NCBI GenBank assembly: GCA_022577435.1
Contig: JAKOON010000082.1
Span: 220,001-284,000 of the forward strand
Length of the DNA: 64,000 nt
DNA from: Embiotoca jacksoni
Taxonomy: Eukaryota; Chordata; Actinopteri; Embiotocidae
Reading direction: 5' to 3'
A program made the position numbers and the translations under genes. A model generated the notes under the pieces. The model saw only the letters and a program-made list of their open reading frames with translations, made no database searches and had not been told where the DNA came from. Below are positions 1 to 9,330 of the stretch, piece by piece (positions within the stretch are counted from its first letter, which is position 1; each line of letters opens with the position of its first letter).

Positions 1-198
1 GAACCATCCCGACCCCTCAGGTCGTCTGGGACGAGTCTCCTTTCTGTCCCCAGAGTCACAACTAAACATGAAGAAGCAGCGTTCAATTTTTCTGTTCCTC
101 ATATCTGGAACAAAGTCCCAGAAAGCTGCAGATCTGCTGAGACTCTCAGCTGCTTCAAATCAAGATTGAAGACTTTTCTGTTTGCTGCCTTCAATTGA
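1..198 (+). pseudogene. LINE reverse-transcriptase ORF2, C-terminal fragment (L2/CR1 group)
   Basis: Frame 1 is open from the window edge to TGA at 196-198 and encodes 65 residues. The last part reads VPHIWNKVPESC, then SAETLSCFKSRLKTFLF. The pattern of a hydrophobic-W-N-x-[LV]-P followed by FKSRLKT-x-LF is the usual C-terminus of ORF2 in vertebrate L2/CR1/Rex-type non-LTR retrotransposons, just after the reverse-transcriptase domain. In the intact family this protein nicks target DNA and copies the element RNA. Only the terminus lies in the window, so neither catalytic residues nor the endonuclease can be judged. The frame may continue upstream. The exact clade (L2/Maui or Rex1) is inferred from the motif and is less certain than the LINE call. 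Confidence 0.75.
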
Positions 199-418
199 AC
201 CAGACTCAAGGATGTTGATCAATTTCCTGCATTTTTGCATTTTATTACCGTATTTTATTTCTTAAACTGCTCTGCAACTTTTATTCTATTTTTAGCTTGT
301 TTAACGTTTTAATGACTGTTTTTAATGTTTCGATCAATGTTCTTAATTGTTTTTAAATTTGCTTTTCCTTTGCCTGATGTTTTGATGCTTTTATTGAGGA
401 TAAAGTTGATCTGAATTT

Positions 419-700
419 CAGGAGCAGGACCACACCTCAAACACTCCCCTTCCAGCCATGCGCCTACAAATACCTTCCTATCTGGTACATCTGTCTGCTA
501 CTGGTATACATGCGCTGCTCCCGTTGTTCATGACCCAGCCTCCCTCTCGTCCTTCTAGTTTCGATTCCCTCTGTGATTCTTAGAAGTACCTTGGGGATCT
601 GCAAGGCCGAGAGCCACAGTGGATTCTCAGCTGAACCTTCCCCAAACCACATGTCTTGCTCAGCTCCAACGCATCCCACTGTACCATCATTGATAAATTA
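419..700. other. Unassigned segment inside the LINE 3' UTR
   Basis: This stretch is richer in C and less T-biased than the LINE UTR on either side. It has no terminal inverted repeats or target-site duplication that I can see, and no credible ORF: the short open frames here lack recognisable motifs. It could be an inserted fragment, a lineage-specific 3' UTR module, or unrelated sequence joined by deletion. The boundaries are approximate. Confidence 0.4.
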
Positions 701-806
701 TGTTCATACCCAATTGAGGTCCTTGCTATTTAAATTGTTATGTGAAGCACTTTGAATTGCCTTGTTGTTGAAATGTGCTATACAAATAAACTTGCCTTCC
801 CTTGTA

Positions 807-1280
807 TTCCAGGAATGACTCGATAGTGACTTGATATCAGGATATTATATGAACATTATTAAAAACATCGTTCTCTCCATTCTGAAGTTAAACACACACT
901 GATGATTACATTCTTTGAAATGTTCACTTATAAATCAAGATGTGAAGCAGCATCTCCTGCAGCTCCACCAGCTGATTTTGGCCTCCTAGGAAACTCTGTT
1001 TGATTAGACGGCATCAAATCACAGTGCTCGACAAAATAAAGTTACAACATTACAGAAGAACCCAACAATTCAACAGGAAAAAACTGTACTTTAACAGGAA
1101 GAAAAACTCCTTCACAGGGGAGAACCTGAAGTTTGACTTCACACATCTAACTCTCCATCCATCCATCCATCCATCCATCTGTGGATACATGGCATAAAAT
1201 TCAAAATATCCATATATATGATATTATATACATTTTGAAAATTCCGTTTCAACATTTGACATATTAATTAAATTATTTTT
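807..1280. other. Unassigned intergenic sequence with a short (TCCA)n
   Basis: AT-rich sequence without a convincing ORF or RNA gene. A short tetranucleotide microsatellite of about 6.5 TCCA units lies at 1154-1179, and an imperfect AT-rich stretch at about 1203-1235. The 65-residue open frame across 1000-1197 reads into the TCCA tract and looks like chance. Confidence 0.6.
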
Positions 1281-1341
1281 AAATCATCACATTCTGTTTT
1301 TATTTACATTTTACACAGCGTCCCAACTTTTTGGGGTTATA
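1281..1341 (+). mobile_element. Terminal fragment of a second DNA transposon, abutting the Tc1 element
   Basis: The segment contains ACATTCTGTTTTTATTTACA, then TTACACAGCGTCCCAACTTT, and ends GGGGTTATA. It resembles the end of a very abundant fish inverted-repeat DNA transposon whose terminus reads approximately GTCCCAACTTTTTTGG...GGGGTTGTA. I recall the sequence family but cannot name the superfamily with confidence. A few bases between TTTTTGG and GGGGTT appear to be lost. Its final TA is where the Tc1 element begins, which suggests a nested insertion. Confidence 0.5.
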
Positions 1342-1561
1342 CAGTGGTGTAAAAAAGTGTTTGCCCCCTTCCTGATTTCCAATTTTTTTTGCATGTCTGT
1401 CACACTTAAATGCTTCAGATCATCAAACAAATTTAAATATTAGTCAAAGATAACACAAGTAAACACAAAATGCAGTTTTTAAATGAAGGTTTTTATTATT
1501 AAGGGAGAAAAACAATCCAAACCCACATGGCCCTGTGTGAAAAAGTGTTTGCCCCCTCCTG
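1342..1561. repeat. Left TIR of the Tc1 element (IR/DR type)
   Basis: The TIR carries two direct repeats of the transposase-binding type. The outer one begins at 1342 (CAGTGGTGTAAAAAAGTG then TTTGCCCCCTTCCTG). The inner one is at about 1535-1561 (GTGTGAAAAAGTGTTTGCC then CCCTCCTG). Two such sites in each TIR define the IR/DR subgroup of Tc1 transposons. Positions 1455-1553 are the exact reverse complement of 2751-2849. Confidence 0.9.
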
Positions 1562-1722
1562 TTAAAACATAACTTAACTGTGGTTTTTCACACCTGAGTT
1601 CAATTTCTCGAGCCACACCCAGGCCTGATTACTGACACACCTGTTCTCAATCAAGAAATCACTTCAACAGGACCTGCCTGACAAAGTGAAGTAAACCAGA
1701 AGATCCTCAGAAGATAGACATC

Positions 1723-2742
1723 ATGCCGAGATCCAAAGAAATTCAGGAACAAATGAGAAAGAAAGTAATTGAGATTTATCAGTCTGGAAAAGGTTCTAAA
1801 GCCATTTCTAAAGCTTTGGGACTCCAGAGAACCACAGTGAGAGCCATTATCCACAAATGGAGAAAACATGGAACAGTGGTGAACCTTCCCAGGAGTGGCC
1901 GGCCGACCAAAATTACCCCGAGAGAGCAGAGACGACTCATCTGAGAGGTCACAAAAGACCCCACGACAACATCCAAAGAACTGCAGGCCTCACTTGCCTC
2001 AGTTCAGGTCAGTGTTCATGACTCCACCAGAAGAAAGAGACTCGGCAGAAATGGCTGCATGGCAGAGTTCCAAGACCAAAACCACCGCTGAGCAAAAACA
2101 ACATTAAGGCTCGTCTCATTTTTGCCAGAAAACATCTTGATGATCCCCGAGACTTTTGGGAAAATACTCTGTGGACTGACGAGACCAAAGTTGAACTTTT
2201 TGGAAGGTGTGTGTCCCGTTACATCTGGTGTAAAAGTAACACCGCATTTCAGAAGAAGAACATCATACCAACAGTAAAATATGGTGGTGGTAGTGTGATG
2301 GTCTGGGGCTGTTTTACTGCTTCAGGACCTGGAAGACTTGCTGTGATAAATGGAACCATGAATTCTACCGTCTACCAAAAGATCCTGAAGGAGAACGTCC
2401 GGCCGTCTGTTCGTGACCTCAAGCTGAAGCCAACTTGGGTTCTGCAGCAGGACGATGATCCAAAACACACCAGCAAGTCCACCTCTGAATGGATGAAGAG
2501 AAACAAAATGAAGACTTTGGAGTGGCCTCGTCAAAGTCCTGACCTGAATCCTATTGAGATGCTGTGGCATGACCTTAAAAAGGAGGTTGGTGCTGGAAAA
2601 CCCTCCAATGTGTCTGAATTACAACAACTCTGTAAAGATGAGTGGGCCAACATTCATCCACAGCTGGAAAAGACTCATTGCAAGTTATCACAAACGCTTG
2701 ATTGCAGTTGTTGCTGCTGAGGGTGGCCCAACCAGTTATTAG
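1723..2742 (+). pseudogene. Tc1-like transposase, disrupted by a stop and two frameshifts
   Basis: The intact gene would span ATG 1723 to TAG 2740-2742, about 340 codons, the normal Tc1 length. The first 73 residues (MPRSKEIQEQMRKKVIEIY...) contain the paired-like helix-turn-helix and a GRPTKIT motif. The frame ends at TGA 1942-1944, where an arginine codon is expected, as in CGA to TGA decay. One base is missing near 2055, shifting to frame 3. That frame carries the whole catalytic domain. The acidic triad is present: Asp codon 2178-2180 (LWTDETKVELF), Asp 2451-2453 (LQQDDDPKHTSK), and Glu 2556-2558 (SPDLNPIEMLW). The last two are separated by 34 residues (DD34E). Another frame change near 2650-2665 returns to frame 1 for the normal terminus (KRLIAVVAA, then GGPTSY). 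Catalytic residues survive but no full-length protein can be made. Confidence 0.93.
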
Positions 2743-2750
2743 GTTTAGGA

Positions 2751-2846
2751 GGCAAACACTTTTTCACACAGGGCCATGTGGGTTTGGATTGTTTTTCTCC
2801 CTTAATAATAAAAACCTTCATTTAAAAACTGCATTTTGTGTTTACT

Positions 2847-2849
<3 letters not shown>
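2751..2849. repeat. Right TIR of the Tc1 element, inner part only
   Basis: These 99 bp are a base-for-base reverse complement of left TIR positions 1455-1553. The inner direct repeat (GGCAAACACTTTTTCACACA) is kept. The outer part, corresponding to left positions 1342-1454 and including the outer binding site and the terminal CACTG, is absent. A (TA)n tract begins exactly where homology ends. Confidence 0.92.

Positions 2850-2918
<69 letters not shown>
2849..2918. repeat. (TA)35 microsatellite
   Basis: An uninterrupted TA dinucleotide repeat of 70 bp that directly replaces the outer right TIR of the Tc1 element. Long TA tracts extrude cruciforms readily and often vary in length. Open frames reading tyrosine-isoleucine repeats here are translation of this tract and are not genes. 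Confidence 0.97.
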
Positions 2919-2924
<6 letters not shown>

Positions 2925-3389
2925 TAGATAAAGCTGTGCATGACAGAATATATTTTTGATAATATATTTACAGGAATAAAAAATATATTTGAAATGTGTT
3001 CTTGGTTTGAATTGAGAGAGAGGATTACTGGTGATACTCCTGCCAGTTACTTTATTATCATATTGATGAAGATGATGTGTGATATCAGACCTGTTATATG
3101 TAGTCATATGAATCATGTTAATTATCGTAGCTCCTACAGACAGTGAGGTCCTCTCAGTCGGCCCTCCATCCATCACCTCACTGCAGACTTACTTTTACAC
3201 ATGTTTCACGTGAAATTCATTAGCATATCATTGACGGTGACTGTAATTGTTTAATGAGTCATTAATAACTAACACAATAATTAGCATCAGTGGCATAATT
3301 ATGTGTAGTGGCTGCAGCATTATGTTTGGAATAATTATCACCATTGACAGCCTTTTCTACAAACAAGCAGAACCCTGAGAGGCAGCTGT

Positions 3390-3392
<3 letters not shown>
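2919..3392. other. Unassigned AT-rich sequence
   Basis: No ORF with recognisable motifs, no RNA gene and no clear repeat family. Short open frames on both strands start in or next to the (TA)n and have ordinary random composition. Confidence 0.6.

Positions 3393-3472
<80 letters not shown>
3393..3472. repeat. (AC)40 microsatellite
   Basis: A perfect AC dinucleotide tract of 80 bp. The tract can adopt Z-DNA and is of a length usually polymorphic in fish. It is unrelated to the neighbouring transposon. Confidence 0.98.
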
Positions 3473-3477
<5 letters not shown>

Positions 3478-4740
3478 ATAGGTTTAAAGTGGCCTCTGTC
3501 ACTGACATGTTTCCATACCAATAAATAAAATAAAACAGATCAATAATCCCAGCTGGTTTCTTCTTGTGTCATGTGACCGTGTTGAAAACAACATGTAGTT
3601 GTTGTCTGGTGTTTAAACACGTATATCTGTGTAACGTCTCCACGTTGATGCAGCATCAAACATCTCTTTCTTTGTTATGGTAGTCAGCTGTGTATTAAAG
3701 GAGCAGTCCGTAGATTTGGGACTAACAGCAGCTCTGCAGCAGCTTCAGTCCTGCTGTCCGTCCTTTGTTGTGTTCTACGGACTGAACCATAAACACACCT
3801 GAAGCAGCTCCTGCTTTACAGTGATGAGGCTGAAGACACTGAGGGGAATAATCGTGCATCCTTCATTCTGATGGCCCTGCAGCTCTTTGTGCCCCGTCTA
3901 TGTGAAATTTATTGACTGTCCAAAAAAGCATTTCTTGGAAAATAAAAGGAGGTTTATGGAAGGAGGCGTGGCTTAAACGATGAATACAAACAACAGCATG
4001 TTGTTTGAGCAGACAAAGACACTGGAAACATTCTATAAAAGCTGCAGCACTTCAGCTTTCTCTGCCTGGTATCTGCCTCCTCTCCTCTCAAACACAATTA
4101 TGTGACCATTGGCAAACACTGGTGCCAAACACAGCCATTTTTCCTCCTTGCCAGCAGATGGTTCCATTGAGAATAGATGCAGGGCCGCTGTTTGTCTTCT
4201 ACTTAGAGCCAGGGTCGTAATGGAGTTGCTAATGATGATAAAACACCTGCTAGGAACATAAAACAAACAGAAAGAGCTAAATACCTATGTGATCAGGTTG
4301 AGCTGGGCTTGCTCTCATCCAGGGACACTAACCTCAGCAGATGTCCGTCCTATAGAGGACGAGGCCGCTCACATCCTCACAGTCTCTCCATTATAGCTAA
4401 TTGGCTGTTTGCTCAATGGACAGAAAGGCTGCTTCCCACAAAGAGGACACATCTGACGCTCTGCGCTCTCTTCAGATACCAGGCTAAGGTTTCATGTGGT
4501 TTGGAGGTTATCGGTGCCCCAAAGCTGCCTCACAATGGACATGTTTGTAGAGTGGTATGAAGAGACCGACACGGACAAAACGTGTTATAACAAGCAGGAG
4601 GGATGAGCAACAAATATATGTTGACTTCATCTTTTTTCTGTTCATCATTGACGAATCAGACGTTTCAAACCAGGTCAGTTTATCAAAAACATATTGAGTT
4701 CATCACTGAGAACTGATGAAGAAATATGTTTGGTCACGCA
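3473..4740. other. Unassigned complex sequence between microsatellite and minisatellite A
   Basis: No convincing exon, ORF or RNA gene. The stretch near 3697-3725 (TATTAAAGGAGCAGTCCGTA) resembles the edge of short interspersed or MITE-like fish repeats, but I cannot find a matching other end. From about 4005 to 4560 the sequence is non-repetitive and of balanced composition, so it could include conserved non-coding sequence. That can only be settled by comparison with other fish genomes. Confidence 0.5.
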
Positions 4741-5311
4741 GAGAGAAAACAAACAGTTAAACAGGAAACACAACAGGTACACAGGAAATACAACAGGTAA
4801 ACAGGAAACACAATAGGTACGCAGTAAACACAACAGGTAAACAGGAAACACAAAAGGTACACAGAAAACACCACAGGTACCCAAGAAACATAACTAGTAA
4901 ACAGTGTCAAAAAAAAGGTTAACAGGAAACACTACAGGTACACAGGAAAGACAATAGGTACACAGTAAACACAACAGGTAAACAGGAAACACAACAGGTA
5001 TGCAGGAAACACAACAGGTAAGCAGGAAACTCAAAAGGTACACAGTAAAAACACCAGGTACTATGGAAATACAACAGGTAAACAGGAAACACAACAGGTA
5101 AACAGGAAACACAACAGCTAAAAAGTAAACAAAACAGGTACGCAGGAAACACAGTAGGTAAACAGTAAACACAACAGGTAAACAGTGAAAACAAAAGGTA
5201 CACAGGAAACACAAAAGGTACACAGGAAACATGACAGGTAAACAGGAAACACAACAGTTACAATGGAAAAACAACAGGTTTAAAGAAAAAACAACATGTA
5301 AACAGGAAACA

Positions 5312-7340
5312 CCAGATATACAGTATTCATAAGGAAACACTACAGATAGACAGGAAATACAACAGGTAAACAGGAAACACAATAGGTACACAGAAAAGAC
5401 CACAGGTACCCAGGAAACACAACTAGTAAACGGTGACAAAAAAACGGTTAACAGGAAACACTACAGGTACACAGGAAACACAATAGGTACACAGAAAACA
5501 CAACAGTTAAACAGGAAACACAACAGGTACGCAGGAAACACAATAGGTACACAGGAAACATAACAAGTAAACAGTGACAAAAAAAGGTTAACAGGAAACA
5601 CAAAAGGTACACAGGAAAAATAACAGGTAAATGGTTAAACAAATCAGGTACACATGAAACACGACGGTTAAACAGGAAACACAACAGGTCCACAGGAAAC
5701 GTAACAGGTAAACAGGAAACGCAATGGGTACACAGTAAACACAACAGGTACACAGGAAATACAACAGGAAAACAGGAAACACAATAGGTACGCAGTAAAC
5801 ACAACAAGTAAACAGAAAACACAAAAGGTACACAGGAAACACCACAGGTAAACAGTGAAAAGAAAAGCTACAAAGGAAAAACAACAGGTACAAAAGAAAC
5901 ATAACAGGTCATCAAGGAAACATAACAGGTAAACAGGAAACACAATGGATACACAGTAAACACAACAGGTACACAGGAAATACAACAGGTAAACAGGAAA
6001 CACAATAGTTATGCAGTAAACACAACAGGTAAACAGGAAACACAAAAGGGACACACCAGGTACAATGGAAATACAACAGGTAAACAGGAAACACAATAGG
6101 TACGCAGGAAATACCACAAGTACCCAGGAAACATAACTAGTAAACAGTGAAAAAAAAAATGGTGAACAGGAAACACTACAGGTACACAGGAAAGACAATA
6201 GGTACACAGTAAACACAACAGGTACAATGGAAAAATAACAGGTAAAAAGAAAAAACAACATGTAAACAGGAAACACCAGATATACAGTATTCCTAACAGG
6301 TACAAAGGAAACATAACAGGTCCACAGGAAACGTATCAGGTAAACAGTAAACAATACAGATACCCTGTAAACACAACATGTACACAGGAAACACAACAGG
6401 TAAACAGTAAAAAAAAAAAAAAACAGTTACACAGTAAATACAACAGGTAAACAGGAAACACAATGGGTACACAGTAAACACAAAAGGTACACAGCAAAGC
6501 CAAAAGGTACACAGGAAACATAACAGGTTAACAGTAAACAAAAAAATGTTAACAGTAAACACCACTGGTACCGAGGAAACATAACAAGCAAACAGTGAAA
6601 ACAAAAGGTTAACAGGAAACACAAAAGGTACGCAGGAAACATAACAGGTAAATGGTTAAACAAAGCAGGTACACAGGAAACACGACAGTTAAACAGGAAA
6701 CACACCAGGTAAACAGGAAATACTACAGGTACACAGGAAAGAATATACGTACACCATAAAAACAACAGGTACCACGGTAAAACATCAGGTACAAAGGAAA
6801 CATACCAGGTACACAGGAAACATAACAGGTAAACAGGAAATACAACAGATAAACAGGAAACACAATAGGTACACAGTAAACACAACAGGTAAAATGGAAA
6901 CACAAAAGGTACACAGGAAAGAAACCACAGGTAAACACTGGAAACAAAAGGTACACAGGAAACACAACAGGTAAACAGGAAACACAACACGTACACAGGA
7001 AACGCAACTGCTAAAAAGTAAAAAAAAAAAAAAACAGGTATGCAGGAAAAACAATAGGTACACAGTAAACATAACAGGTAAACAGTAAAAACAAAAGGTA
7101 CACAGAAAACACAAAAGATACACAAGAAACACAACAGGTACACATTGAAAAGAAAAGGTACACAGGAAACATAACAGGTAAATGGTTAAACAAAACAGGT
7201 ACACAGGAAACACAACAGGTTCAATGGAAAAACAAGAGGTAGAAAGAAAAACCAAAATAAACAGGAAACACCAGATATACAGTATTCATAAGGAAACACT
7301 ACAGATAGACAGGAAATACAACAAGTAAACAGGAAACACA
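5312..7340. repeat. Higher-order repeat inside minisatellite A, about 0.96-1.0 kb
   Basis: A distinctive variant block beginning CCAGATATACAGTATTC recurs at 5312, 6276 and 7271, giving spacings of 964 and 995 bp. The first and third copies also share the following CATAAGGAAACACTACAG block. Other variant words, such as AAATGGTTAAAC near 5630, 6650, 7170 and 9065, also recur. This indicates duplication of blocks of many monomers and not only single-unit slippage. Confidence 0.8.
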
Positions 7341-7628
7341 ACAGGTACTCAGTAAACACAACAGGTAAGCAGGAAACTCAAAAGGTACACAGTAAACACA
7401 CCAGGTACAATGGAAATTCAACAGGTAAACAGGAAACACAACAGGTACACAAGAAACATAACAAATAAACAGTGACAAAAATGGTTAACAGGAAACACAA
7501 AAGGTACACAGGAAAATTAACAGGTAAACAGGAAGCACAATAGGTACACAGGAAAAACAGCAGGTATAAAGGAAACATAAAAGGTCCACAGGAAACGTAA
7601 CAGGTAAACAGGAAACACAATAGGTACG

Positions 7629-7822
7629 CAACATCACTGCAACAACACGTTCCTGTAGATACATGCTGCACAACATCAGGAGAATACGTCCTCTTCTCAC
7701 TCAGAAGGAGGTGCAGGTTCTGGTCCAGGTTCTGGTCCAGGTTCTGGTCCAGGTTCTGGTCCAGGCTCTGGTCCAGCTTCTGGTCCAGGCTCTGGTCCAG
7801 GCTCTGGTCATCTCACATCTAG
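7629..7822. other. Non-array insert within minisatellite A
   Basis: The 20-bp register stops after TAGGTACGCA and resumes at about 7823 (AGATAAACAGG). In between is about 85 bp of unique sequence followed by a separate 12-bp minisatellite (7714-7809). No TIRs or target-site duplication are visible, so it may be a remnant of the pre-expansion sequence. Confidence 0.75.
7714..7809. repeat. 12-bp minisatellite nested in array A, 8 copies
   Basis: Eight head-to-tail units of CAGGTTCTGGTC with C/T and G/C variants. The first four are identical and the last four vary (CAGGCTCTGGTC, CAGCTTCTGGTC). As 12 is a multiple of 3, the plus strand reads QVLV repeats, but there is no gene context. Confidence 0.96.
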
Positions 7823-8379
7823 ATAAACAGGAAACAAAAAAGGTACACAAGAAACACCACAGGAAAACAGTGAAAAGAAAAGGTACACAGTAAACACAAC
7901 AGGTAAACTGGAAACACAATAGGTACAATGGAAATACAACAGGTAAACAGGAAACACAATAGGTACACAGTAAACACAACAGGTACAAAAGAAACACCAG
8001 GTAGATAGTATACACAACAGGTACACAGGAAACACTAAAGGTACACAGGGAAAAAAAGGGGACACAGGAAATACAACAGGTAAAAAGGAAACACAACAGG
8101 TAAACAGGAAACACAAGAGTTAAACAGTAAACACAACAGGTACGCAGGAAACACTACAGGTACACAGGGGGGAGGGAAAGGGGGACGCAGGAAGTACAAC
8201 AGGTACACAGGTAATACAACAGGTAAAAAGGAAACACAACAGGTAAACAGGAAACACAATAGTTAAACAGTAAACACAACAGGTACGCAGGAAACACTAC
8301 AGGTACACAGGGGGGGAAAAAGGGGGACGCAGGAAGTACAACAGATACACAGGTAATACAACAGGTAAAAAGGAAAAAC

Positions 8380-9330
8380 AATAGGTACACATTAAACACA
8401 ACAGGTACACAGGAAACACAACAGCTGCAAAGTAAACATAACAGGTAAACAGCAGACAAAAGAGGTACACAGGAAAAACAACAGGTAAACAGGAAACACA
8501 ACAGGTACACAGGAAACACAACATGTACACAGGAAACACTACAGGTGCACAGGAAACACAAAAGGTACACAGGAAACAAAAACGAGGCACAGGAAATACA
8601 ACAGGTACACAGGAAACACAACAGATAAAAAAGAAAAACAACAAGAACACAGTAAACATAATGGGTACAATGGAAAAACAACAGGTACAAAGAAAAACCA
8701 ACATGTAAACAGGAAAAACCAGGTAGATAGTATACATAAAAGGTACACAGGAAACACAACAGGTACGCAGGAAACACAACAGGTACACAGTAAACACAAC
8801 AAGTACTCGGGAAACCCAGCAGCTACACAGTTTACACAACAGTTACTTAGGAAACACAACAGGGAATCAGGAAAACAAAAGGTAAACAGGAAACACAATA
8901 GGTACACATTAAACACAACAGGTACACAGGAAACACAACAGCTGCAAAGTAAACATAACAGGTAAACAGCAGACAAAAGAGGTACACAGGAAAAACAACA
9001 GGTAAACAGGAAACACAACAGGTACACAGGAAACACAACATGTACACAGGAAACACTACAGGCAAATGGTTAAACAAAACAGGTACACACGAAACAAAAA
9101 CGGGGCACAGGAAATACAACAGGTACACAGGAAACACAACAGATAAAAAAGAAAAACAACAAGTACACAGTAAACATAATGAGTACAATGGAAAAACAAC
9201 AGGTACAAAGAAAAACCAACATGTAAACAGGAAACACCAGGTAGAACGTATACATAAAAGGTACACAGTAAACACAACAGTTACTTAGGAAACACAACAG
9301 GGAATCAGGAAAACAAAAGGTAAACAGGAA
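8380..9330. repeat. Segmental duplication of about 517 bp inside minisatellite A
   Basis: The segment starting AATAGGTACACATTAAACAC at 8380 is repeated at 8897, an offset of 517 bp, and stays aligned through ACATGTACACAGGAAACACT at 8522/9039. A further block (CACAGGAAATAC to GGTAGA) follows in both copies near 8586-8735 and 9106-9245. Copy 2 has an extra segment around 9060-9085. The block TTACTTAGGAAACACAAC is also found on both sides (about 8843 and 9282). Confidence 0.85.

Larger units (their letters stand above)
1..806 (+). mobile_element. LINE 3' end with interrupted 3' UTR
   Basis: The ORF2 terminus (1-198) is followed by a T-rich 3' UTR (199 to about 418). The element's terminal tail lies at about 741-805: it contains AAGCACTTTGAATTGCC, then TGTTGAAATGTGCTATACAA and AATAAACTTGCC. 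That tail recurs in fish L2-like LINEs and in SINEs that share LINE tails. The UTR and the tail are separated by about 270-300 bp of different character (about 419-700). The 5' part lies outside the window or is truncated, as is usual for LINE copies. The element is on the plus strand. Confidence 0.7.
1342..2849 (+). mobile_element. Tc1/mariner-family transposon, right end truncated
   Basis: A Tc1-like element on the plus strand. It has a TA dinucleotide at 1340-1341 as the presumed target site, a left terminal inverted repeat (TIR) of about 215 bp, a central transposase pseudogene (1723-2742), and a partial right TIR (2751-2849). Tc1 elements move by cut-and-paste into TA sites. The length up to the break is 1.5 kb; adding the roughly 113 bp missing from the right TIR gives about 1.62 kb, normal for fish Tc1 elements. 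The lost right terminus means this copy can no longer be excised as a complete element. Confidence 0.93.

Noticed and set aside
464..755. 60- and 71-residue frames on opposite strands
   Set aside because: They lie within the LINE 3' UTR region, overlap each other, and show no recognisable domain.
2322..2570. Minus-strand frame under the transposase
   Set aside because: It is the antisense shadow of the Tc1 catalytic domain.
2055..2720. Functional second transposase ORF starting at GTG 2211
   Set aside because: The frame is open further upstream to the frameshift near 2055 and aligns as the middle of the Tc1 protein. It lacks the DNA-binding domain and a proper start.
2702..3176. Frames with long Tyr-Ile runs
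   Set aside because: They read through the (TA)35 tract.
3262..3468. Frame with Cys-Val run
   Set aside because: It reads through the (AC)40 tract.
3697..3900. MITE or SINE beginning TTAAAGGAGCAGTC
   Set aside because: Only one edge resembles such elements. No inverted end, tRNA-like promoter boxes or target duplication could be found, so it is not listed as an element.
7663..7893. Plus-strand frame with QVLV repeats
   Set aside because: It is translation of the 12-bp minisatellite and flanking array units; no gene context.
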